55,116 nt of DNA from Bacillota bacterium (GTDB taxonomy: Bacteria; Bacillota; Clostridia; Peptostreptococcales; Acidaminobacteraceae): contig JAOARG010000066.1 of NCBI GenBank assembly GCA_025210655.1, positions 1-55,116 of the forward strand, in the 5' to 3' direction. Positions within the stretch are counted from its first letter, which is position 1; the number at the start of each line of letters is the position of its first letter. Of the stretch, positions 1-7,320 are shown piece after piece. A model generated the notes under the pieces. It was given only the letters and a program-made list of their open reading frames with translations. It made no database searches and was not told the DNA's origin. The translations under genes were made by a program, and so were the position numbers.

Positions 1-85
1 CACAAGTTATGTGCTAGGGGAAGCAGTTTGCTTTTGCAAACTTGGGGGAAAGGGAAGGGATTTGTGACATGAGGGGTAAGTGACT
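1..85. repeat. R1 hairpin-ladder repeat, partial copy a
   Basis: Left-arm fragment of the dispersed R1 element, cut by the window edge. It holds a CACA/TGTG hairpin, the linker TAGGGGAA, the hairpin GTTTGCttttGCAAAC and the linker TTGGGGGAAAGGGAAGG. About 84 bases are repeated almost exactly 188 bases later, at 189-272, with only about two differences seen by eye. No protein is apparent. Confidence 0.8.
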
Positions 86-171
86 TCTTCTGGGTTAAAC
101 TACTTTGTAGGTGGGTCATCTCTTTGTGGAGAAAAGCAGTTGGTATGGGGTCAGTTGATAGTGCTTATGTG

Positions 172-272
172 GGGGAAGAGGGGAATCGCACAAGTTATGT
201 GCTAGGGGAAGCAGTTTGCTTTTGCAAACTTGGGGGAAAGGGAAGGGATTTGTGACTTGAGGGGCAAGTGAA
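172..272. repeat. R1 hairpin-ladder repeat, partial copy b
   Basis: Second left-arm copy, with the linker GGGGGAAGAGGGGAATC, hairpin GCACAagttaTGTGC, linker TAGGGGAA, hairpin GTTTGCttttGCAAAC and linker TTGGGGGAAAGGG. No complementary right arm (GATTCCCC...) follows. The near identity with 1-84 shows a recent local duplication. Confidence 0.8.
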
Positions 273-533
273 TCCTTCCGGTAAGATGTGCTTAGGATGG
301 ATTTACTTTAACAGTATATAAAATGTTTTAAGGAACTTGTCGATCTACGACCTACGAAATACGGCACTTATGGGCGAAGTCACTCCATATGGATGTCAGG
401 GCTATGCTGATAGGGGCGACTTAAAAGTAGGGTCTTGTTTTGAGAAAAAAGCAGTTGTTATGGGTCTTGTATTAGGTCTTTTTCCAAATAGGGTTTTACG
501 TTGGTAAAACTTCCGAGGTCGGGATATGCAAGT
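273..533. other. gene-free stretch with heptamer-like repeat
   Basis: I see no credible gene here. Positions 341-363 hold a run of seven-base units of the form CGANCTA, related to the cleaner array at 25627-25654. The phrase AAAGCAGTTGNTATGGG occurs at about 133-149 and again at about 448-464. The rest is unexplained. Confidence 0.4.
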
Positions 534-700
534 ATCCTACTAGACGCAAAATAAAATGAAAAGATATTTTGCACTAGACCTTTTGCTGAAGCAAAAAATT
601 AGACGCGAGGGAACTATAAGGATGATTTTTGATGAAGCAAAACCACAAATATAAATGAAAAGGAGCGCTTCAATTTATATTTGTTATCTCGACTAGACAA
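534..700. repeat. R2 repeat: hairpins joined by ACTAGAC linkers, copy a
   Basis: ACTAGAC (or ATTAGAC) linkers at about 539, 572, 598 and 692 separate unrelated small hairpins: GCAAAAT/ATATTTTGC, TTTTGCTgaAGCAAAA and CAAATATAAAT/ATTTATATTTG. The linkers match those in the right half of the copy at 10861-11216. No coding potential is evident. Confidence 0.65.
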
Positions 701-726
701 AGAGGGCAGTCTTACGGACTGCCCTC
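701..726 (-). terminator. hairpin downstream of trxB
   Basis: Perfect 10-bp inverted repeat GAGGGCAGTC / GACTGCCCTC with a five-base loop, 30 bases beyond the stop of the minus-strand operon. The T-tract on that strand is weak (CTTTGTCTAG), so termination is likely but not certain. Confidence 0.55.
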
Positions 727-755
727 TCCTATATTATTGGGATTTTATGAGAATA

Positions 756-1985
756 TTACTTAAAGCAATTAGCTATTGTTTCTTCAGTTAAGTTATCAGA
801 GATAGTAGTTTCTACTTGACCGTTCTTAGTGATTACTACTGAAGGGTAAGTTGAAATGTTTAATCTCTTTGCAAGTCCATCTGACTTGTATACGTCGATT
901 CTACTTACTGCAACGGAACCGTCAAAATCTCCTTCGATTTTTTCGATTGTTGATAGGAACTTTCTTGAGCTCTCATCAATTGCATTGTAAACGTAGATTA
1001 GACCTGGCTTTTCTGATTGCATGATTTGCTCTTCAAAAGCTTCTGTTTCTGCGATGAATTTTTCTGCTGCGAATCCAGCGATTGCTCCATCACCTACTGC
1101 AGTAGCAACCTGCTTAAGCCATTTTTCTCTTACGTCACCACAAGCGAATACTCCTGGCACATTTGTATTCATCTTTTCGTCAGTAAGAACGTATCCTCTA
1201 TTTGTAAGGTCTAATTGACCTTTGAAAATCTCAGTGTTTGGAATGTATCCAATGAACTCGAAACAGTTGTCACAGTCAATTGGTACTAGCTCGCCAGTTT
1301 TAACGTTCTTAAGAACAACTGTCTTAAGGTGATCTTCACCTTCGAAGCTTTCAACTACTGTGTTCCAAACGAATTCCATCTTTGGATTTGCAAGGGCTTG
1401 CTCTTTGGCAATTTCGTTACAATCCATGATACCTTCGTCATGCATAACAGATACTGTTACCTTGCTAGCAAACTTAGTAAGGAACATACCTTCTTCGATT
1501 GCAGCATCTCCACTACCGATTACAACTACGTGCTTGTCTGTGTTTGCAGCAGCATCACAAGTTGCACAGAAAGAGATACCCTTATCAAATAGGAAGTCTT
1601 CCTCATTTTTAGCTCCAGTAATTCTTGGTCTACCACCTGTAGATACGATTACTGTCTTAGCAATGTATTTGTTTCTGAATGTCTCAACGATTTTTTCTTC
1701 ACCAGAGAAATCAACAGTCTTTACATCAGTAAGCTTGAATTTAACGCCCATGTGCTCAGCTTGTTTTTTCATTAAATTGGTGATGTCTTCACCCTTTGGC
1801 TCGTTAGGGAAACCAGGGTAGTTAGCTATTTCATTTGTATATGTTGCAAGACCACCGATAAGTGCCTTCTCTATAAGAAGAGTCTTAAGTCTTGCTCTTC
1901 CAGCGTATATTGCTGCAGTAAGACCTGATGGGCCTCCACCGATTACAACTACGTCATAATGTTCAACTTTTTTCTCTCTAGCCAA
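756..1985 (-). CDS. trxB: thioredoxin reductase with C-terminal cysteine-free Trx-like domain
   Basis: FAD/NAD(P)H disulfide oxidoreductase, 409 residues. The FAD motif GGGPSGLTAAIYAGRA lies near residues 17-32, the redox pair CATC at 140-143, the pyridine-nucleotide motif GSGDAA near 157 and the second FAD motif ACGD near 280. The family is normally about 310 residues. The extra 85 residues look like a thioredoxin fold (beta strand LIYVY, late YPSVV with a cis-Pro position) but have no CxxC; the only Cys is near the C-terminus. It is last in the minus-strand yeeE-tusA-tusA-yeeE operon, 17 bases after its neighbour. I infer that it delivers electrons to sulfur carriers and that the tail docks a partner. 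Start ATG has GGAGG upstream. Confidence 0.92.
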   Translation of the reverse strand: MAREKKVEHYDVVVIGGGPSGLTAAIYAGRARLKTLLIEKALIGGLATYTNEIANYPGFPNEPKGEDITNLMKKQAEHMGVKFKLTDVKTVDFSGEEKIVETFRNKYIAKTVIVSTGGRPRITGAKNEEDFLFDKGISFCATCDAAANTDKHVVVIGSGDAAIEEGMFLTKFASKVTVSVMHDEGIMDCNEIAKEQALANPKMEFVWNTVVESFEGEDHLKTVVLKNVKTGELVPIDCDNCFEFIGYIPNTEIFKGQLDLTNRGYVLTDEKMNTNVPGVFACGDVREKWLKQVATAVGDGAIAGFAAEKFIAETEAFEEQIMQSEKPGLIYVYNAIDESSRKFLSTIEKIEGDFDGSVAVSRIDVYKSDGLAKRLNISTYPSVVITKNGQVETTISDNLTEETIANCFK

Positions 1986-2002
1986 AATAATGACCTCCTT
2001 GA

Positions 2003-2560
2003 CTACATAAAGTACTTAACTAATAATTTACTACCAACAACTGCTCCACAGAACATTGCTGCTGCAAATACCCATCCGGATAATGAAAGGGACGAAATAC
2101 CACTATAAAGGGCACCGATATTACAACCGTATGCGATTCTAGCTCCGTATCCCATTAACAATCCACCAAGAGTAGCAGCTATGATCTGCTTCTTAGACTT
2201 AATTTTCTTGATTTTAAATTGTGATGCCATCAATGTAGCCATTAATGCACCTGCAATGATTCCAAGATTTCTCATAGTACCAGGATGGTTAAAGAAACCA
2301 GCTTCCATAGTGTTTTGAGCACCTTGACTACCAAAGTAGTACCACTTATCAATACTTCCGCCTACAGCTTGGTATATCCAAGCTCCCCAATTTGCAAATA
2401 CTCCAGATACACCCCAAGGGTTACCTGTTACTGCAAGGGTAATTATCTGAAAAACAGATAATAAAACAGCGGCAGTTACATAAGTGATAGGATTTTTGAA
2501 CCAAGTTTTATAAAATTGATTTTCTCTAATTGTATTCCATATTTTTGCTTTAGGTTCCAA
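2003..2560 (-). CDS. YeeE/YedE-family sulfur transporter, second half-size subunit
   Basis: Membrane protein of 185 residues with about five hydrophobic segments and the YeeE/YedE signature around GARIAYGCNIG, whose Cys is conserved in thiosulfate/selenium-linked channels. Full-length YeeE/TsuA proteins are about 350 residues with two related halves; here each half has its own gene, the partner being 3153-3842. Start is TTG at 2560 behind GGAGGTG. The tight operon with two TusA genes and trxB suggests import of a sulfur species and handover to TusA. The substrate (thiosulfate, sulfide, selenium) cannot be read from sequence. Confidence 0.82.
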   Translation of the reverse strand: MEPKAKIWNTIRENQFYKTWFKNPITYVTAAVLLSVFQIITLAVTGNPWGVSGVFANWGAWIYQAVGGSIDKWYYFGSQGAQNTMEAGFFNHPGTMRNLGIIAGALMATLMASQFKIKKIKSKKQIIAATLGGLLMGYGARIAYGCNIGALYSGISSLSLSGWVFAAAMFCGAVVGSKLLVKYFM

Positions 2561-2594
2561 AAAGACACCTCCATATCACATAGTGACAGTTTTA

Positions 2595-2825
2595 TTATTT
2601 AGATTTCTCGATGATAACTTCCCACTCGCCGTCATCAACTTCTTCAACTTCAACATTGTAACCGTCTTTTCTAGCCCACTCAGGAACGTTTTTCATAGCA
2701 CAAGAGTGATCAATCTGAACAACTAAAACGTCTCCAACTTCTAATTCTTTAATTTTATTTTGAGCCTTTACCAAAGGTACAGGACACGCTTCTCCTAGAC
2801 AATCTAACATAACTTCTTTAGACAT
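2595..2825 (-). CDS. tusA: TusA-family sulfur carrier, copy 1
   Basis: A 76-residue sulfurtransferase of the TusA/SirA/YedF family. The persulfide-carrying Cys sits in the motif GEACPVPLVK near residues 12-21. Predicted cytoplasmic carrier that accepts sulfane sulfur from the adjacent YeeE-type transporter. Its protein is identical, residue for residue, to that of 2880-3110. The two genes differ at about ten positions, all silent, and share the same leader AATAAATTCCTCC (plus-strand reading). Confidence 0.93.
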   Translation of the reverse strand: MSKEVMLDCLGEACPVPLVKAQNKIKELEVGDVLVVQIDHSCAMKNVPEWARKDGYNVEVEEVDDGEWEVIIEKSK

Positions 2826-2879
2826 AATAAATTCCTCCTGATTTTAATTTTTATTTGTATAAGCTTGTTTTAATAATTA

Positions 2880-3110
2880 TTACTTAGATTTTTCGATGAT
2901 AACTTCCCACTCGCCGTCATCAACTTCTTCAACTTCAACATTGTAACCATCTTTTCTAGCCCACTCAGGAACATTTTTCATAGCGCAAGAGTGATCGATT
3001 TGAACAACTAAAACGTCTCCAACTTCTAATTCCTTGATTTTATTTTGAGCTTTTACCAAAGGTACAGGACACGCTTCTCCTAGACAATCTAACATAACTT
3101 CTTTAGACAT
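2880..3110 (-). CDS. tusA: TusA-family sulfur carrier, copy 2
   Basis: 76-residue TusA-type carrier with the CPVP active-site motif, lying between the YeeE half at 3153-3842 and the other tusA copy. The translated sequence is identical to copy 1. Silent differences are scattered (for example alternate Lys, Glu, Asp and Asn/Val codons), so it is not an assembly artefact of a perfect tandem duplication. Either strong purifying selection, gene conversion or a dosage need keeps them the same. Confidence 0.93.
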   Translation of the reverse strand: MSKEVMLDCLGEACPVPLVKAQNKIKELEVGDVLVVQIDHSCAMKNVPEWARKDGYNVEVEEVDDGEWEVIIEKSK

Positions 3111-3152
3111 AATAAATTCCTCCTGATTAATATTTTTTATAATAACCTTTTC

Positions 3153-3842
3153 CTACTCGCCAACTCTTTTTTGCTCGTATAATGTTGCTGCAACATAAAG
3201 TAGTGCGATAATTAATAGCTGAACTGCAACTGCTCCGAACCATCCAAATAGATCTGGTAGGAATACAGCTTTTCCTTTAGAGATGAAGTGCATTTTCCAC
3301 CATCCAAAGTCATGTGCTCCCCAAAGGGAACCTATAATAAAGAATACAAGTGAAACTATTTGCATCATGAAACCTTCTCCAACTCTCATTAGTGTTCCTG
3401 ATGCACAACCACCTGCGATAACCATTCCAATACCGAACATAAAAGCTCCGATTAATGTTGCACCACTGATTGGAACAACGTAGCCCATTCCTGGAATTGG
3501 AAGGCCGTTTCTGAAATATCCATACTTAATTGCGGCAAATCCTATAGTTGTAATTGCAAAAGCGATTAGTACCGCTCTTGTTAAGGATGTACCACCTGTA
3601 AGATATGGATCTCTCATTGATGCGGTAAAACAGAATCTTCCTTTTTGTAGTATGAATCCAAAAGAGATTCCTGTAATCCACATGAATCCTAGCATTGCTG
3701 ATTTAATTCCTAACAAAATGCCTATTATTATGATTACTGATATGGACAACATTCCAAGAGGAATCTGATTTTTCTTAGGCTTCCTTCTTGATGCTCTTGC
3801 TGATCTTCTTATTGAAGACGTAGCTTCAGTTTTTTCAGTCAT
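3153..3842 (-). CDS. YeeE/YedE-family sulfur transporter, first half-size subunit
   Basis: 229-residue membrane protein, first gene of the sulfur operon. A basic N-terminus (residues 1-25, rich in Arg and Lys) is followed by about six hydrophobic helices. Conserved family stretches are KGRFCFTASMRD near 85-96 and the signature AGGCASGTLMRVGEG near 145-160. Both contain a Cys like those that pass thiosulfate in TsuA. It pairs with the half-size gene 2003-2560. It is divergent from the LysR gene at 4151, which probably controls it. Confidence 0.85.
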   Translation of the reverse strand: MTEKTEATSSIRRSARASRRKPKKNQIPLGMLSISVIIIIGILLGIKSAMLGFMWITGISFGFILQKGRFCFTASMRDPYLTGGTSLTRAVLIAFAITTIGFAAIKYGYFRNGLPIPGMGYVVPISGATLIGAFMFGIGMVIAGGCASGTLMRVGEGFMMQIVSLVFFIIGSLWGAHDFGWWKMHFISKGKAVFLPDLFGWFGAVAVQLLIIALLYVAATLYEQKRVGE

Positions 3843-4150
3843 CTGCTCACTCTCCTTACAAATGATTACTGGATTTGTGATGTATTTAACAATTTTTCCT
3901 CACCTCAATAGTAACACAGCTTATATTATTTGGAATATCGTTTTCTTTAATGCTATATTAATAATAGTTATGGCAGTTCAGTTGTGTTATAAGTTTTTCT
4001 AATATATAATCAAAATGAATTATATGGAAAAAAATTAATGGGCGAAGTTGCTAAATCCATCAGCTATGTAGTATTAGCAATGGTTTTTGGGTATATACCC
4101 AAATGTAAATAAGAACTATCAATTGGCATATTAAATTTTGGAGGTGTAAA
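3843..4150. promoter_or_regulatory. divergent control region between sulfur operon and lysR
   Basis: 308 bases without a gene. Two symmetric sites stand out: TTGCTAA (4048-4054) facing TTAGCAA (4074-4080), and the perfect palindrome TTTGGGTATATACCCAAA (4086-4103), 48 bases before the LysR start. Both are plausible LysR-type binding sites, which often bind AT-rich inverted repeats between divergent genes. No binding data support this. Confidence 0.5.
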
Positions 4151-5050
4151 ATGCATATAGAGTCACTTAGATATTTTAGAGATATCGTCGAGGCAAAGAG
4201 TATTTCCAAGGTGGCAGGCCAATCCCATATATCTCAGTCAGCACTTAGTCAGCTTCTTCAGAAAATGGAAGATGGGTTTGGTTATAAACTTTTGAAAAGA
4301 AGTAATAAGGGTGTAGAACCAACTGAAATGGGCCAGGTGGTTTATAAATATTCAGAAAATATATTAAAAAACTATGAAAAAATGTTGCAGGACTTAAGGG
4401 ATTTGGAACGTAGAAATGACATGGTAAGAATTAATGGCAGCTGGTCTTTGGTAACTTATTCACTGCCATGTATTTTGTACAAAGTTAAACAAAAATTTAA
4501 CAATCATAGCTATGAATTAATCTCAAGTTCTACAGAAAATACAGTTAGGGATGTAAGGAATGATATTTGTGATTTTGGAATAATATACGGGAAACCAAAG
4601 GATGCAAAGGAAATTTTTTACGACAAGCTTGGTAGGGAGGAAATTGTTCTTGTGGCATCAAGTGACTATAAGATTCCTGACAAGATTAAACTTGAAGAGA
4701 TACTTAATTATGATCTAATCATGCTTACTAACGGAAGCAATCTGTATGCTAATCTATTTGATGCATTAAAGAATATTGGGAAAACTGAGGACGATCTAAA
4801 TGTTATTTTCAATATTGATTCTATTGGTGCAATAAAATCATCGGTTCACAACTGTTTTGGAATATCACTACTTCCATACATGTCGGTGAAAAAAGAGCTT
4901 TATGAAAAGACTTATAAGAAGATAGAAATAGAAGGTCTTGATCTTGATAAGGACATTTATATCATAAGCAAAAAAATGGAAAAACTTAATGATTCGGTGA
5001 AGGAATCAATAGAGTTCTTCCTGGACATGGGAGAGAAAGGATTCTGCTAA
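4151..5050 (+). CDS. LysR-family transcriptional regulator of the sulfur locus
   Basis: 299 residues. Winged helix-turn-helix at residues 1-60 (SISKVAGQSHISQSALSQLL), then a periplasmic-binding-protein-like effector domain. The start ATG has GGAGGTG eight bases upstream. It is divergent from the YeeE-TusA-TrxB operon and convergent with a third tusA ten bases downstream, so a sulfur-responsive (CysB/CysL-like) role is likely. The effector is unknown. Confidence 0.88.
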   Translation: MHIESLRYFRDIVEAKSISKVAGQSHISQSALSQLLQKMEDGFGYKLLKRSNKGVEPTEMGQVVYKYSENILKNYEKMLQDLRDLERRNDMVRINGSWSLVTYSLPCILYKVKQKFNNHSYELISSSTENTVRDVRNDICDFGIIYGKPKDAKEIFYDKLGREEIVLVASSDYKIPDKIKLEEILNYDLIMLTNGSNLYANLFDALKNIGKTEDDLNVIFNIDSIGAIKSSVHNCFGISLLPYMSVKKELYEKTYKKIEIEGLDLDKDIYIISKKMEKLNDSVKESIEFFLDMGEKGFC

Positions 5051-5059
5051 ATTCCTCTC

Positions 5060-5281
5060 TTATGCTATTTTAGTTATTTGAATTTCCCAGACCCCGGTCA
5101 TCACTTCTTCGATTTCGATGCTTGTATGGGTCTTATGGAAATAATCGCTTATTGATTGCAGTACACAGCTGTGGTCGGTCACAAGTAGAAAGGATTCATT
5201 AATTTCTATTTGTTCATATTTTTTCTTGGCTTTTAGTAATGGGATTGGACACATTTCGCCAAAACATTCGATTTTGTTCAT
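5060..5281 (-). CDS. TusA-family sulfur carrier, third paralogue
   Basis: 73 residues with the TusA/YedF motif GEMCPIPLLKAKKK near residues 8-21. It is clearly diverged from the two identical TusA proteins at 2595-3110 but keeps the persulfide Cys and the conserved DHSC segment. It is transcribed on its own, convergent to lysR, with GGAGG before its ATG. Probably another acceptor in the same sulfur relay. Confidence 0.88.
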   Translation of the reverse strand: MNKIECFGEMCPIPLLKAKKKYEQIEINESFLLVTDHSCVLQSISDYFHKTHTSIEIEEVMTGVWEIQITKIA

Positions 5282-5368
5282 AGAAAATACCTCCTATTAC
5301 TATTTATACACAAAAAAAAATAATAGTAAAATAAATAATGCTAATACTGTATTAAAAAGGTGAATATA

Positions 5369-6496
5369 GTGATTAAATTTCATGAAATATATAAGAGTGC
5401 TAAAGAAAAAGAATATATTCTAGATGCCTTGGAATCAGGGAGTGTATCTGGAGATGGCAAGTATACATATCTTGTGGAAAGGGAACTTTCACATATTTTT
5501 GCAACAGATAAAATACTTATGACAACTTCCTGTACCCATAGTATTGAACTTGCCCTTGATCTTGTAAAAAGGGATGAAAGAGATGAAGTGATTGTAGCTT
5601 CATTTGGATTTCCATCTCTTGCAACTGCTGTATTAAAGGCTGGATTTAAGCCTGTTTTTGCTAAGGTTGATTATGATGATATGAATATTGATCCTGAGCA
5701 TGTAAAGAGCATAATCAATGGAAATACAAGGGGAATAATTGCCATACACTATGGTGGTTTTTCCTTTGACATTGATAAAATAATGAAATTGAAAAATGAT
5801 CATGATTTATTTCTTATTGAAGACTGTGCCCAGGCTTTTTTAAGTAAGGATGGTCATAGGATTTTAGGTACAATAGGTGATTTTTCATGCTTTAGTTTTC
5901 ACGGAACTAAGAATATTACCTGCGGAGAAGGTGGCTGTCTGGTCATTAATTCCAATGATGAATCTATTTTTGAAAGGGCACACAATATCAGACAAAAGGG
6001 TACTAATAGAAGAGCCTTTCAAAGGGGCGACGCCAGTAATTATTATTGGGTTGATAAGGGATCTAGCTATTGCCCATCGGATATTCTGATGGCTTATTTA
6101 TATGGTCAATTAGAAGAAAGGGAATATATCCAGAATAGGAGAAAATATATATTCCAATCGTATTTTGATTTTTTTAAGGACGGAAAAAATGATCTTGTTG
6201 AATCTTTTTCTGGAATGAAAAATAGTGATGGTGGAAATGGCCATCTTTTTTATATCCTTTTTAAGGATAGTCATAATGCTCAGTCTTTTATAGATCATAT
6301 GAGAGTTAGGGAAATAGCAGTACATAAACATTTTTATCCCCTGGCACAATCACCTATGGGGCAAAACTTCATTGAAGGAAGTTCTTTTGAGGGAGAAAAT
6401 GATTTGTTTGATAGACTAGTGAGACTCCCCCTTCACGTAATGATGGAAGATGGGGATATAGAAACTGTGCTTAAGGCACTTAAAGATTATTTCTAA
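5369..6496 (+). CDS. DegT/DnrJ/EryC1 sugar aminotransferase (WecE/ArnB-like)
   Basis: PLP enzyme that would aminate a nucleotide-linked 4-keto sugar. About 375 residues. The substrate pocket is marked by MTTSCTHSIEL, EDCAQA near 155 and FHGTKN with the PLP Lys near residue 181, followed by GEGG, the pattern seen in WecE. I start at GTG 5369, five bases after AGGTGA, rather than GTG 5360, which overlaps that site. RfbB, encoded at 15879, makes dTDP-4-keto-6-deoxyglucose, the usual WecE substrate. It is first in a run with a glycosyltransferase and an ATP-grasp enzyme. Confidence 0.85.
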   Translation: MIKFHEIYKSAKEKEYILDALESGSVSGDGKYTYLVERELSHIFATDKILMTTSCTHSIELALDLVKRDERDEVIVASFGFPSLATAVLKAGFKPVFAKVDYDDMNIDPEHVKSIINGNTRGIIAIHYGGFSFDIDKIMKLKNDHDLFLIEDCAQAFLSKDGHRILGTIGDFSCFSFHGTKNITCGEGGCLVINSNDESIFERAHNIRQKGTNRRAFQRGDASNYYWVDKGSSYCPSDILMAYLYGQLEEREYIQNRRKYIFQSYFDFFKDGKNDLVESFSGMKNSDGGNGHLFYILFKDSHNAQSFIDHMRVREIAVHKHFYPLAQSPMGQNFIEGSSFEGENDLFDRLVRLPLHVMMEDGDIETVLKALKDYF

Positions 6497-6507
6497 GGAG
6501 ATGACAT

Positions 6508-7320
6508 ATGGAACTTTCAATCGTAATTCCTGTATATAACTCTGAAAATTCAATAGTTGAACTTGTTGATGAACTTCAGGTGGTCATTGAAAATATTGAT
6601 TTTGAAGTTATTCTTGTTGATGACAGGAGTAGGGATGAAAGTTTTTCAAGATGTGAAGGATTGTCTAGAAGGTATAGTAATGTAACTGCTGTAAGATTAA
6701 GTAGAAATTATGGTCAGCAAAACGCAATACTTGCCGGTGTAAGACTAGCTAGGGCTGATTATATTGTTACCATGGATGATGATAAGCAGCATAGTCCTAT
6801 AGATGTGATTAGACTTTACCATGAGATTCTAAATGGTGGAGATATTGTTTACGCCATTGATTTTGATGAGGATGTAAGTAGTCATAGGATGCTTGGATCT
6901 AAAATGGTAGCATGGACTTTCAATAAACTTTTTATAAAGAAGAAGGATATGAGGGTATCCTCATTTAGGATTTTTAATAAGAAGATGAAGGATGTTTTGT
7001 CTTCTTATAGGGGAAGTTTTGTATATATATCAGCAATAATGCTTTTTACAAAACCGGATATTAAGAATATTAATATAGAAAAGAAAAAACGTAAATATGG
7101 AAAGAGCAATTATAGTCTAAGAAAGCTTATGAGACTATATTTTAATATATATGTGTATTATTCAGGGATTAAGTTCCTTGTATTATTTCAAAATGACAAG
7201 GAACAATATGACGTAGAGGTGATATGTCGTGAAGAAAATGATGATATTAGGAGCTTCAAAGGCTCAAGTCAATGCTATAAAAAGAATGAAGGAGATGGGC
7301 TATCAAGTTATTGCCAGTGA
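6508..7320 (+). CDS. family 2 glycosyltransferase (ArnC/DPM1-like), lacking membrane anchor
   Basis: Glycosyltransferase of 270 residues with GT-A motifs IVIPVYNSE near the start, VDDRSRDES near 38 and MDDDKQHSP near 88. The segment KYGKSNYSLRKLMRL near 195-210 matches the end of the catalytic domain in ArnC/GtrB/DPM1 enzymes, which move a sugar onto undecaprenyl phosphate. Those proteins continue with two membrane helices. Here the reading frame runs 92 bases into the next gene and the tail (residues 230-270) is hydrophilic. It looks truncated, or it works with another membrane partner. RBS AAGGAG precedes the ATG. Confidence 0.82.
   Translation: MELSIVIPVYNSENSIVELVDELQVVIENIDFEVILVDDRSRDESFSRCEGLSRRYSNVTAVRLSRNYGQQNAILAGVRLARADYIVTMDDDKQHSPIDVIRLYHEILNGGDIVYAIDFDEDVSSHRMLGSKMVAWTFNKLFIKKKDMRVSSFRIFNKKMKDVLSSYRGSFVYISAIMLFTKPDIKNINIEKKKRKYGKSNYSLRKLMRLYFNIYVYYSGIKFLVLFQNDKEQYDVEVICREENDDIRSFKGSSQCYKKNEGDGLSSYCQ

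Noticed and set aside
1017..1821. Several plus-strand open frames opposite trxB
   Set aside because: They are antisense shadows of a well-supported gene and lack ribosome sites.
2595..3110. Assembly duplication error for the twin tusA genes
   Set aside because: About ten silent differences and different downstream bases separate the copies, so they are real.
4086..4103. Mobile-element end or attachment site at the TTTGGGTATATACCCAAA palindrome
   Set aside because: No integrase or matching second copy is present; its place before lysR favours an operator.
7150..7320. Simple frameshift that hides the membrane anchor of the glycosyltransferase
   Set aside because: No other frame of the region encodes two hydrophobic helices before the next gene starts, so the anchor is absent, not shifted.
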